The notes beneath the pieces were generated by a model. The model was not told the DNA's origin, did not search any database, and worked only from the letters and a program-made list of their open reading frames with translations. Below, one piece after another: positions 8,788-16,530 of a DNA stretch of 64,000 nucleotides. Origin of the DNA: Alphaproteobacteria bacterium GM7ARS4 (GTDB taxonomy: Bacteria; Pseudomonadota; Alphaproteobacteria; GM7ARS4); contig JACONL010000001.1 of NCBI GenBank assembly GCA_014332745.1, positions 414,658-478,657 of the forward strand, in the 5' to 3' direction. The translations under genes and the position numbers were made by a program. How positions within the stretch are numbered: position 1 is the stretch's first letter; every line of letters begins with the position of its first letter.

Positions 8788-9805
8788 CGACAGATTGGAC
8801 AAGGGCGTTGCGCCATGGGCTTTTTTCGAAGAGGCTGAGGGATTCTTTGGCGATGGTGGCGTAATGTTGAGCGCGTGAGAGGCAGTCTCGGTCGATATGA
8901 TATTTTTTGATGAGATGGATGGCGTGGGGGAAATCCTCTTGTTGCGCTTTTCGCTCTTGCAGACATCGTTGCCAGAATTGGCGTTCGATGGGGTCAGAAC
9001 GTAGGAAGGCGAGGATAACGGGCAGGGTAATTTTCCCTTCGAAGAAGTCATTACCGCTTTTTTTATGGAGTGTCATGCGTCCTTGTTGATAATCGAGGAT
9101 GTCATCGGTGATTTGGAAGGCAATACCGAGATTGAGGCCAAAACTCTCGAGGGCTTGTTGGGCGGATGGGCTCTTTTTGGCGAGCATAGCGCCTATACGA
9201 CAGGCGGTGGCGAACAGGCGCGCCGTTTTTGCGGTGATAATTTCCACATAATGATGTTCTGTGCTTTCAATGGCGCCGATATGGGCGAGTTGCATGACTT
9301 CGCCTTCGGCAATGCATGAGGCTGTCTCACACATGAGATGGTGTATGGCGCTATCGTCGCTCCGTAGCATGAGTTGGAAGGCGCGGGCCAGCATGAAATC
9401 ACCCACGAGGATACTGGCTTTATTGCCCCATATGAGATGCGCTGTTTTTTTCCCTCGGCGCATGGCACTGGAATCGACCACGTCATCATGGAGGAGGGTG
9501 GCGTTGTGAATGAGTTCGATACATGTGGCAAGAGCATAATGGACATCCCCTCGATAGTGACAGAGATAGGCGCTGGCGAGAGTCAGCAAGGCGCGTAGCC
9601 TTTTACCGCCGCTGGCGATGAGATGGGTGATAATCTCTTCCGTGATGTCGGGACGTGTGCCATTGGAGAGGGGTGATGACATCACGCCATAGTGATGACG
9701 CTCTGTCATGAGCGTCTCGATGACACGGGCGTCCTCCGCCAACAACGCCGCAAGAGCGCCATCCTTGTTTGTCGTATGCTTGTCAAGGGGAAAAATGACT
9801 GCCAT
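8756..9805 (-). CDS. ispB: Polyprenyl (octaprenyl/decaprenyl-type) diphosphate synthase
   Basis: Trans-prenyltransferase that elongates FPP/GPP with IPP to make the ubiquinone side chain. 349 residues. Visible are GGKRLR near 66-71, the first aspartate-rich region DDVVD at 107-111 followed by RRGKKT, and the second DDILD at 234-238. I chose the ATG at 9805; an upstream GTG or ATG would add hydrophobic residues that do not resemble the family. The adjacent divergent DUF2007 gene and the TrmN6-like gene form a neighbourhood common in alphaproteobacteria. Product chain length cannot be read from the sequence. Confidence 0.9.
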   Translation of the reverse strand: MAVIFPLDKHTTNKDGALAALLAEDARVIETLMTERHHYGVMSSPLSNGTRPDITEEIITHLIASGGKRLRALLTLASAYLCHYRGDVHYALATCIELIHNATLLHDDVVDSSAMRRGKKTAHLIWGNKASILVGDFMLARAFQLMLRSDDSAIHHLMCETASCIAEGEVMQLAHIGAIESTEHHYVEIITAKTARLFATACRIGAMLAKKSPSAQQALESFGLNLGIAFQITDDILDYQQGRMTLHKKSGNDFFEGKITLPVILAFLRSDPIERQFWQRCLQERKAQQEDFPHAIHLIKKYHIDRDCLSRAQHYATIAKESLSLFEKSPWRNALVQSVDDCLLRAENA

Positions 9806-9902
9806 AATCTGAGAAGCTAACCATATCCATAACGATGTCAAGGCATAACAAGACCCCCATGCTCTGTTCCATAGCACAGCCACATAAGACGTGACAAACA
9901 TC

Positions 9903-10151
9903 ATGCGAGAGCTTTTCCGAAGCAATGATAGGGTGATGCTCACATGGGCCCAAGATGTCATGACAGCCTATGGCATTGATGTCATTCTGTTTGACGAGCA
10001 AAGCGCGGCGATGATTGGGGGTATCGATGCCATTGCCTGTCGCCTGATGGTTATGGGGTGCGATTATGACAAGGCGTGGCGGGCGTTACGCTGGGAGGCA
10101 TGGCGTCAAGGCATGGCTCTTGAGATGTTAGGACAAGCGTCCCATAAGTGA
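9903..10151 (+). CDS. DUF2007 family protein (putative signal-transducing protein)
   Basis: 82-residue protein starting MRELFRSND, matching the DUF2007 pattern in which a short soluble protein begins with a K/R-E-L-L-R-T-N-D-like motif. The central IDVILFD and GGIDAIACRLMV segments also fit. The biochemical function is unknown; some relatives resemble PII-like or signal-transducing folds. I prefer the ATG at 9903 over the in-frame GTG at 9891 because conservation starts at MREL. It sits between ispB (divergent) and a TrmN6-like methyltransferase, the usual alphaproteobacterial context. No strong Shine-Dalgarno is visible. Confidence 0.75.
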   Translation: MRELFRSNDRVMLTWAQDVMTAYGIDVILFDEQSAAMIGGIDAIACRLMVMGCDYDKAWRALRWEAWRQGMALEMLGQASHK

Positions 10152-10160
10152 TGTGATGGC

Positions 10161-11102
10161 ATGCGGGATGATATGGGTGATGGCATGAGGGGTGACATAT
10201 GTGATGGAAGGGGGCGTGATGGAAGGGGCGAGTCCTTACTGGGGGGGCGTCTGTCTTTTCGTCAACCGCCACGGGGACAAGGATATCGTGCGCCCTTTGA
10301 TGGGGTGTTTTTAGCGGCATGCGTGCCTTTGGCGTCATGGCTGCGGGGGCGACGGGGGCAACGGGGCATGTCGAGGCGGGTGTCGTCTATGCGTCCTCTC
10401 CGTTGCCTTGACATGGGGATGGGAACAGGCATGGTGAGCTTATGTTTGCTGTCGAGGGCGCAACGGGCGCGCATGGCACTCCATGTGACAGGCATCGAGA
10501 CACAACATGCGCTGTTACCCTATGCGCGGCGTAATCTGGCGGATAACGGATTTTCCACCCATGCGCAGGTCTTATGGGGTGATATGCGTGTGGCAAAGCC
10601 TCTTATGGCGCGCAAGCGTTTCGATATTGTCATGGTTAATCCGCCATGGCGTGACGGGGGGCGTGACGGGGGGCGTGAGGGGGGGCGCCAGGGAGGGCAT
10701 AAGAGGGCGTGTCAGCATGCGCCGCGTCACCCGCAACGGGCGTGCGCTTTTATGCTTGGAGACAGCACCTTAGGGGAATGGGTGTCGTCCGCTGTGCGCT
10801 ATGCCAAGCCAGACGGCATGCTGTGCTTGATTGTCCATGCCGACCATACAGAGCATGTGACGTGTGTTCTCAGGCGCTTGGGATGGCATGTGGCGGTGCG
10901 ATGGTTTCTCTATGGGCGTTCCCATGCGCACCCCATACGCACTATTTTTTATGCTCATAAAGCTGGCGACAGGAGAGGCGGTTATGGCGCGCGTTCTAAC
11001 GCCTCGTCCATCCACCATGTGACGCTCCATGAGTTTGATGGGCGTTTCAATCCCGTTATCGAGGGTGTGCTACGCCATGGTTCAGCCTTGGCAGGCGGCT
11101 AA
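10161..11102 (+). CDS. TrmN6-like SAM-dependent methyltransferase
   Basis: 313-residue class I methyltransferase resembling tRNA1(Val) (adenine-N6)-methyltransferases. The conserved part begins at LLGGRLSFRQPPRGQGYRAP (residues 26-45). The SAM-binding motif DMGMGTG is at 84-90, and the catalytic NPPW motif at 160-163 indicates methylation of an exocyclic amine. The first 25 residues are Gly/Asp/Arg-rich and encoded by degenerate repeats, so the true start could be an in-frame ATG at 10173 or 10185. Directly after NPPW comes a Gly-Arg insertion produced by a 12-nt tandem repeat, close to the active site. It starts 9 bp after the DUF2007 gene. Confidence 0.75.
   Translation: MRDDMGDGMRGDICDGRGRDGRGESLLGGRLSFRQPPRGQGYRAPFDGVFLAACVPLASWLRGRRGQRGMSRRVSSMRPLRCLDMGMGTGMVSLCLLSRAQRARMALHVTGIETQHALLPYARRNLADNGFSTHAQVLWGDMRVAKPLMARKRFDIVMVNPPWRDGGRDGGREGGRQGGHKRACQHAPRHPQRACAFMLGDSTLGEWVSSAVRYAKPDGMLCLIVHADHTEHVTCVLRRLGWHVAVRWFLYGRSHAHPIRTIFYAHKAGDRRGGYGARSNASSIHHVTLHEFDGRFNPVIEGVLRHGSALAGG
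10649..10696. repeat. 12-nt tandem repeat inside the TrmN6-like gene
   Basis: Unit gcgtgacggggg at 10649-10660 and 10661-10672, a one-mismatch copy at 10673-10684 and a degraded fourth copy to 10696. It encodes D-G-G-R type repeats immediately after the NPPW catalytic motif. The 12-nt period keeps the frame. Confidence 0.9.
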
Positions 11103-11145
11103 GGTCATTGCGTGAACCCTATCATCTATGGTAGGGCATGCGTAT

Positions 11146-11175
11146 CCCGATGGCCTATCCCCCCGATGGCCTATC
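11146..11175. repeat. 16-bp tandem duplication upstream of glyQ
   Basis: The 14-nt core cccgatggcctatc occurs at 11146-11159 and again at 11162-11175, a 16-bp period. It lies in the 113-bp gap between the methyltransferase gene and glyQ. No protein or promoter is associated with it. Confidence 0.85.
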
Positions 11176-11215
11176 TTATGGGCTGGTATCATCATGTCGT
11201 TTCAAAGGATGTCCC

Positions 11216-12142
11216 ATGCTTTCTCTTCAGCAGATTCTCATGAGGTTGCAGGCGTATTGGGATGAGCAAGGATGTGTCGTCTTACAGCCTTATGATATGC
11301 CGATGGGGGCGGGCACATTTCATCCAGCGACGGCGTTATGGTCGTTAGGGAAGACGCCAAGGCGTGTCTGTTATGTTCAGCCTTGTCGGCGTCCCAGTGA
11401 TGGGCGTTATGGCGATAATCCCCATCGTCTACAGCACTATTATCAATTTCAAGTGTTATTGAAACCGTCGCCATCGGCTCTTCTTCCCCTCTATTTAGGG
11501 AGTCTCAAGGCATTGGGGCTAGAGGAGGATGCCCATGACATCCGTCTTATGGAGGATGATTGGCAGAGTCCCAGCCTTGCCGCATGGGGTTTGGGGTGGG
11601 AAGTATGGTGTGACGGCATGGAGATCACGCAACTCACCTATTTTCAGCAGATGGGCGGAGTCGATTGCGCGCCTGTGTCTTTAGAGATAACCTATGGCGT
11701 CGAGCGTCTTGCTCTCTATTTACAGCAATGCGACAATGTCTATGACATCCTATGGGACTCACGGGGGACGCGCTATGGCGACATCTTTTTATCTTCAGAG
11801 AGGGAGCATTGCCTCTATAATTTCGAGGAAGCCCCTGTCCAGATGATACGTCAGGGTTTTAGGGACGCAGAGAAGAATTGCTTAGCCTTATTGAAGCGCC
11901 AAGAGGGCGCATTAATCTATCCAGCGTGGGAATGGTGCTTACAGGCAAGCCATCACTTTAATGTCATCGAGGCGCGTGGCGTGTTAGGCGTCCATGAGCG
12001 CCAAGCTCATATCGCCCGTGTTCGCCATCTTGCGCGTTCGTGCGTGTCCCATTGGATGAACAGGGAAGAACAAGACATGAAAGGCATGAAAGACATGAAA
12101 AATATGAACGCTATGGGTGAGGGAGTCGCCACTGATGGCTGA
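11216..12142 (+). CDS. glyQ: Glycine-tRNA ligase alpha subunit
   Basis: Class II aminoacyl-tRNA synthetase catalytic subunit of the bacterial alpha2beta2 GlyRS; charges tRNA-Gly. 308 residues. The start MLSLQQILMRLQAYWDEQG, the motif-2-like QPCRRPSDGRYGDNP near 58-72 and the later QHYYQFQVLLKPSP are standard. The ATG at 11216 is preceded by AAAGGA. The last 25 residues form a methionine/lysine repeat (consensus D-M-K) encoded by a 9-nt DNA repeat, beyond the conserved end of the family. The TGA overlaps the glyS start by 8 nt, indicating translational coupling. Confidence 0.97.
   Translation: MLSLQQILMRLQAYWDEQGCVVLQPYDMPMGAGTFHPATALWSLGKTPRRVCYVQPCRRPSDGRYGDNPHRLQHYYQFQVLLKPSPSALLPLYLGSLKALGLEEDAHDIRLMEDDWQSPSLAAWGLGWEVWCDGMEITQLTYFQQMGGVDCAPVSLEITYGVERLALYLQQCDNVYDILWDSRGTRYGDIFLSSEREHCLYNFEEAPVQMIRQGFRDAEKNCLALLKRQEGALIYPAWEWCLQASHHFNVIEARGVLGVHERQAHIARVRHLARSCVSHWMNREEQDMKGMKDMKNMNAMGEGVATDG
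12074..12109. repeat. 9-nt tandem repeat at the 3' end of glyQ
   Basis: Four copies of a unit close to gacatgaaa (12074-12082, 12083-12091, 12092-12100, 12101-12109; the last is degenerate). They encode the D/G-M-K tail of GlyQ. Confidence 0.88.
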
Positions 12143-14471
12143 TTTTATCCTTGTCTTGTCTATGGAAGACCTTCCTGTCTCGGTGCAGGCATGGGCTGAG
12201 AGGCGGGGGCGTGATGTGCTGTCAAAGAGTGTGCGCGAACAAGGCCTCACCTATGACGAGATAGGCGCGCGGGCAACAGCAAAACGTCTGTGTTTATGGG
12301 CTTCTGGCATGCCATGTCGTATCGACTCCACCGCCACAAGGAAATACGGCCCTTCTGCCGATGCCTCGGCCAAAGCCCTCAACGGATTCTTGCGCGCCTA
12401 TGGCGTGAACGGATTGGAGGATAAGGAACGCTATTCCTTTACCCAAAGTCCGCGTGGGCGTGTCATCTCTGTCCTTGTCAACCATCCAGCGCGCGCTGTT
12501 GCCGCCATGATGCCTCATGTTGTAGAGGATGTCCTTCGACAATTTCAATGGAAGAACCCTATGCGTTGGGGTAAGAGCGCCATCGCATGGGTGCGTCCCC
12601 TTGTGGCGTTAGACGCCTTTTTCGATGGCAAGGCGTTGTCTGGCCGCATGTGTCTAGGTGATACATCCTGTGGACGTCCCGCCATGTGGCACCATGACAC
12701 CCCTGACGAGACGCCTGACGAGACGCCTGACGAGATGCATGACGATGATACTCTGTTTTTGCCAGGACGTGATAAGAAGGTGTGGGCGTCATGGGATGAT
12801 TACGAGAAGGCGTTACAAAAGCAGTCTGTGTTTTTAGAGAGAGGCAAGAGGAAAGACGCCTTGAAGGCGTCCATTGACACCCTCCTTGCTCGCCATGCGT
12901 GGGCGCTCAGTCCTGATGAACCTCTCTTGGAGAGTGTGGCACATCACGCTGAGCGCCCTTTCCCTGTGCTGGTCGCCCTTGATGAAGATGCCTTGGCGTT
13001 ACCGCCAGCTGTTTCATGTGTCGTGATGAGAGAACAACAAAAGATCATGCCTCTATGGACGCAAGATGGCGCATTGGCATCGCGCGCTGTGGCTGTCATC
13101 GATGGCGACAGGGGACGCCATTGTGAGCCTATCGCCCGAGGGTATGGGCGCGTCTTGGCGGCGCGCCTACGGGACGCCCGTTTCTTCATGGAACGCGACG
13201 CCCGTCATGGCATGGCGTTCTTTCTAGAGGAACGGCTTCCCTACCTTGCCTATCACCAAGATTTAGGGTCTCTACGGGATAAATCCTTGCGTATGGCGGC
13301 ATTGGTAACGCGCCTTTGCGCTATGCTCTCTATGGAGAGCAAGGATGCCTATCAAGCCGCCCTTTACGCTAAAGCCGACCTATCATCACAGATGGTGCAG
13401 GAATTCCCGTCACTACAAGGCATTATGGGGGGGCTTTACATCACGAGGGACAAGGCGATGACATCGTCCATCAGTCGCGCCATCACAGAACATTATCAGC
13501 CACAGGCAGAGGAACAGGCATGCCCCTCAACGAAGGAAGGCATGGTCGTTGCCCTTGCCGACAAAATCGACCATCTCGTAGGATTTTGGGGCGTGGGCAT
13601 GAAACCAACAGCCTCTAAAGACCCCTATGCCTTGCGCCGCGCATGTCTTGGCGTGATACGTCTTTGCCTTGCCATCAGCCATGCCCACAGAGATGACAGG
13701 CATACGGGGGATAGCCACAAGCGCGATGACACAGCGAGTGCCTGTGCCTCTCCCGTGTCTGTTTCTGTGCTCTCTCTCTTCCGTCAGAGCCATACCCTCT
13801 ATCAAGAACACGCCATGCTCAAAGAGAGCCCTCTGGACGAAGAGGGCTTGCTCGCCTTTGTCTTAGGGCGCTTACGTCCCTTTCTACAGGGACATGTGCG
13901 CCACACGGAATGTATCGATGCCGTGCTTGTGCCTGTGGAAACCCATGAGACAACAGAGGCAACGCCACGTCCCCTATGGCATGGCGATATGGCCTTGTTG
14001 TGTGCGCGCATTCATGTGTTGGACAGATTTCTCGAAGACGATAAGGGCGCTCTTGTGCGTCAATTATATCGCCGTGCCGAACGTATGCTCTCGCCTATGG
14101 TGGCGCGGGGGGCGGGACAGGCTGGTGCGACATCCTCCTCCCCCCGCGTTTCCCATGCCATTCGCCCCTCTCTGTTTGCCGCTGGCGCTGAAGGCGCGCA
14201 TGAACAGAAGCTCCATGATGTCTATCTGTCTATGGTGGAACAGCAAAAAAGGCTGGATGGGCAGTATGGCGCTGAGTCCTTGACATCTCTCTTGTGTGGG
14301 CTTGCTACCTTACAAGAGCCTCTCAACGCTTTTTTCGATGGCGTGAAAGTGCATTGTGACGACAAGGCACAGAGGGATAATCGTCTGGCTCTTGTGTCGT
14401 CTGTGTGCGGGCTGTTCGACTCCGTTGTCGATTTCAAGGCGCTCCAGAATCGCCAAGCCCCTGAGACGTGA
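12135..14471 (+). CDS. glyS: Glycine-tRNA ligase beta subunit
   Basis: Partner of GlyQ that binds and positions tRNA-Gly. 778 residues, slightly longer than the usual 690-700. The N-terminus (FILVLSMEDLPVSVQ) is a variant of the family's LLxExxxEELP opening, and the C-terminal HD-like and anticodon-binding regions are present. Extra length comes from insertions: a Thr-Pro-Asp-Glu repeat near residues 193-206 made by a 12-nt tandem repeat, a segment around 515-540 and another around 645-670. I chose the ATG at 12135, overlapping the glyQ stop by 8 nt; a GTG at 12117 is possible. Confidence 0.95.
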   Translation: MADFILVLSMEDLPVSVQAWAERRGRDVLSKSVREQGLTYDEIGARATAKRLCLWASGMPCRIDSTATRKYGPSADASAKALNGFLRAYGVNGLEDKERYSFTQSPRGRVISVLVNHPARAVAAMMPHVVEDVLRQFQWKNPMRWGKSAIAWVRPLVALDAFFDGKALSGRMCLGDTSCGRPAMWHHDTPDETPDETPDEMHDDDTLFLPGRDKKVWASWDDYEKALQKQSVFLERGKRKDALKASIDTLLARHAWALSPDEPLLESVAHHAERPFPVLVALDEDALALPPAVSCVVMREQQKIMPLWTQDGALASRAVAVIDGDRGRHCEPIARGYGRVLAARLRDARFFMERDARHGMAFFLEERLPYLAYHQDLGSLRDKSLRMAALVTRLCAMLSMESKDAYQAALYAKADLSSQMVQEFPSLQGIMGGLYITRDKAMTSSISRAITEHYQPQAEEQACPSTKEGMVVALADKIDHLVGFWGVGMKPTASKDPYALRRACLGVIRLCLAISHAHRDDRHTGDSHKRDDTASACASPVSVSVLSLFRQSHTLYQEHAMLKESPLDEEGLLAFVLGRLRPFLQGHVRHTECIDAVLVPVETHETTEATPRPLWHGDMALLCARIHVLDRFLEDDKGALVRQLYRRAERMLSPMVARGAGQAGATSSSPRVSHAIRPSLFAAGAEGAHEQKLHDVYLSMVEQQKRLDGQYGAESLTSLLCGLATLQEPLNAFFDGVKVHCDDKAQRDNRLALVSSVCGLFDSVVDFKALQNRQAPET
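12715..12750. repeat. 12-nt tandem repeat inside glyS
   Basis: Unit gacgagacgcct at 12715-12726 and 12727-12738, with a diverged third copy at 12739-12750. It encodes the repeated D-E-T-P peptide in the GlyS insertion and preserves frame. Confidence 0.9.
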
Positions 14472-14505
14472 TTATGTGACATGATTATGTGGCATGGTTG
14501 TGTGG
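14469..14505. repeat. 13-bp tandem repeat between glyS and meaB
   Basis: About 2.8 copies of a unit close to tgattatgtggca (14469-14481, 14482-14494, 14495-14505). It begins at the glyS stop codon and fills most of the 65-bp gap. No hairpin is evident. Confidence 0.8.
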
Positions 14506-14536
14506 TGTCGGTATGTGGCATAGGTATCATGTGTAG

Positions 14537-15556
14537 ATGAATGTTCCGCCCCGAGTCTCTTTAGAGGACATACGCTTTGATGTGAAGGGGGGAGGAAAAG
14601 CTCTCCTTGCCTCTGTCCTTAATCAATTTGAAGGCCATTGGTTACGTGCCTCTTCGCGCCGCCATCATCTCGGGCTTTTGCTCGATGAGGCGCATCTTAT
14701 GTCCTATGAGGAGAGTGGCTATGTTCTTGGGGTGACGGGCGCGCCCGGCGTGGGCAAATCGACTTTGATAGGGCAGATGCTCGTGCGGTGGGCGCGACAA
14801 CAACGCTCTATGGCGGTGGTGGCTATTGACCCGTCTTCCCCTGTGAGTGGTGGCTCTCTTCTTGGTGACAGGGTGCGTTTTCGCCATCATCTAGACCATA
14901 GAGGCATGGCGACGCCCCTCTTTATTCGCTCTTGTGCCGCGCGAGACCAGTTGGGTGGTATTGCGCACTCTACGTTCTTCATGACGCTTCTGCTACGTAG
15001 CCTCTTCGATATCGTCATTGTTGAAACGGTGGGGGTGGGACAATCAGAGACAGACATACGCCATTGCACTGACCTCGTGATGCTCTGCCTTCAGCCACAG
15101 GCTGGCGATAGTCTCCAATTCCTCAAGGCGGGGATTATGGAAATTCCCGACATTATCCTCATGACAAAGAGCGACTTAGACAAGGGACAAAAGAGTTATG
15201 GTGATATGGTGTCGGCTCTTTCTTTGCAGGGGGGCGCGAACGACATACGTCTGTGTTCTGTCTCGACACACGCCCATGATAAGGATAGGCACGTCGATGG
15301 GCTGTTGGCACAGATAGAGGACGCCATCCGTGTCAAACAGCAAGATGGCGCTGTTCCCTTGCGTGCCAGACGCGCGCGTCAGATACGCCATTGGCTTGAG
15401 CGTCTTATCCGAGAACGTTGCGGTGTGGCGTTTCTCGAACATAGCAAAGCCCACCAATTGATAACGTCAGAGGATATAGAGAACCGTCCCTTTCACACAT
15501 TGACGACCCTTCTCACCCAAGAGGAGCAACGTTTTCACAAGCCGTCTTCCTTGTAA
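14537..15556 (+). CDS. meaB: MeaB/ArgK-family G3E GTPase, methylmalonyl-CoA mutase chaperone
   Basis: 339-residue P-loop GTPase that protects and reloads the B12-dependent methylmalonyl-CoA (or ethylmalonyl-CoA) mutase. Walker A GAPGVGKST is at 68-76. The switch region IDPSSPVSGGSLLGDR is at about 97-112, VETVGVGQSE at 162-171 and the base-recognition MTKSDLD at 209-215; all are diagnostic of MeaB. No mutase gene is present in the window. It starts 65 bp after glyS and its last 22 nt overlap the convergent ygfZ-like gene. Together with malyl-CoA lyase at 6.6 kb it suggests methylmalonyl- or ethylmalonyl-CoA chemistry in this organism. Confidence 0.92.
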   Translation: MNVPPRVSLEDIRFDVKGGGKALLASVLNQFEGHWLRASSRRHHLGLLLDEAHLMSYEESGYVLGVTGAPGVGKSTLIGQMLVRWARQQRSMAVVAIDPSSPVSGGSLLGDRVRFRHHLDHRGMATPLFIRSCAARDQLGGIAHSTFFMTLLLRSLFDIVIVETVGVGQSETDIRHCTDLVMLCLQPQAGDSLQFLKAGIMEIPDIILMTKSDLDKGQKSYGDMVSALSLQGGANDIRLCSVSTHAHDKDRHVDGLLAQIEDAIRVKQQDGAVPLRARRARQIRHWLERLIRERCGVAFLEHSKAHQLITSEDIENRPFHTLTTLLTQEEQRFHKPSSL

Positions 15557-16521
15557 GTGAGGCGATGGCCTGTCTTGTCATAGCGCCATGCGCCTTCTGT
15601 TCCGTCCCCTTCCAGAGGGGGGCTGTCGATTCGTATCAAGGCCATGCCATAGGGACGTTGATAATGGCGTAACGTCCCTCTCTCTTTCCCGTGATAAAAG
15701 AGGGTGAGGGGTGTCGTGTCTTGGGCATGGAGGGCTTCACGTGGGAGGTCGCCTAGGGAAAAACAGCGCAAGTGATAACGCCTTTTGCTTCGGTGCTTGA
15801 TACGGGCTGTGACTTCTTGGCCGATGTAACACCCCTTATCCCAGCTGATGGCATGGAGCGAGTCCATGTTGTTATCGAGGGGGAGGCTGACGCCAGACTC
15901 GAAATCGGGTATGCCTTGTGGCAACGTATGGATAAGGCGAAAGCGGGTATAGACATCGAGAGCTGTGCGCGGGACGTTGCGCTCTGTCATCATGGTCTCG
16001 AACGCGCTCAGCATGGCATGTGGCTGACACACCCGCACGCCTCCTATCCTATGGCGTGGGTCATAATAGAAAATCCTGTCTTGATGGCGTCTCGTGACAG
16101 CGTCATACCCTTCATGTCGTACATGGGGCGGGGGCATATTGAGAGGGAGATGATGCGTCACCGCCTCTTCGTCAGCGCCAAAAATAACAGCGCTCACAAG
16201 GTCGCCCCTATCGATGGTGAGCTGCGCGCCTAAACGATAGCGTTGGAGCGTCGTTGTCAGAGACTCCCTGTGCGCCTCGTGGCATTCAAGGAGCATGCCA
16301 TGGTCGCCCTCTTTCACAAGAAAAAAATCATAAAGGACACGCCCCTGCGGTGTCAGCAACGCCCCCCATGCGCTTCTGTCATCCGTCACATGTGTCACAT
16401 CGCATGTGATAAGCCTCTGGAGGAAGGTCACGCACGCTGGCCCACGAAGGCGTATGAAGGCTCTTGTCTCGTCGAGACACCACGCCACATGAGGAATCAG
16501 CGCTGGGGAGATAGGCTTCAT
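15535..16521 (-). CDS. ygfZ: YgfZ/GcvT-like folate-binding iron-sulfur maintenance protein
   Basis: 328-residue homologue of YgfZ, a tetrahydrofolate-binding protein that supports assembly or repair of certain Fe-S enzymes. The diagnostic KGCYIGQE motif is at 229-236, with the essential Cys231. The N-terminal RLRGPACVTFLQRLITCDV and GRVLYDFF segments fit the GcvT fold. The ATG at 16521 matches the expected start. Its 3' end overlaps meaB by 22 nt tail to tail, and pyrD lies 9 bp upstream on the same strand. Confidence 0.9.
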   Translation of the reverse strand: MKPISPALIPHVAWCLDETRAFIRLRGPACVTFLQRLITCDVTHVTDDRSAWGALLTPQGRVLYDFFLVKEGDHGMLLECHEAHRESLTTTLQRYRLGAQLTIDRGDLVSAVIFGADEEAVTHHLPLNMPPPHVRHEGYDAVTRRHQDRIFYYDPRHRIGGVRVCQPHAMLSAFETMMTERNVPRTALDVYTRFRLIHTLPQGIPDFESGVSLPLDNNMDSLHAISWDKGCYIGQEVTARIKHRSKRRYHLRCFSLGDLPREALHAQDTTPLTLFYHGKERGTLRHYQRPYGMALIRIDSPPLEGDGTEGAWRYDKTGHRLTYKEDGL

Positions 16522-16530
16522 GGGTGAGCG

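Noticed and set aside
11103-11215. Possible glycine riboswitch or T-box upstream of glyQ
   Set aside because: The 113-bp gap holds a 16-bp duplication but no conserved aptamer core or specifier hairpin that I can see.
10649-12750. Tandem repeats considered as a CRISPR array
   Set aside because: Units are 9-16 nt, contiguous without spacers, mostly coding, and there are no cas genes.
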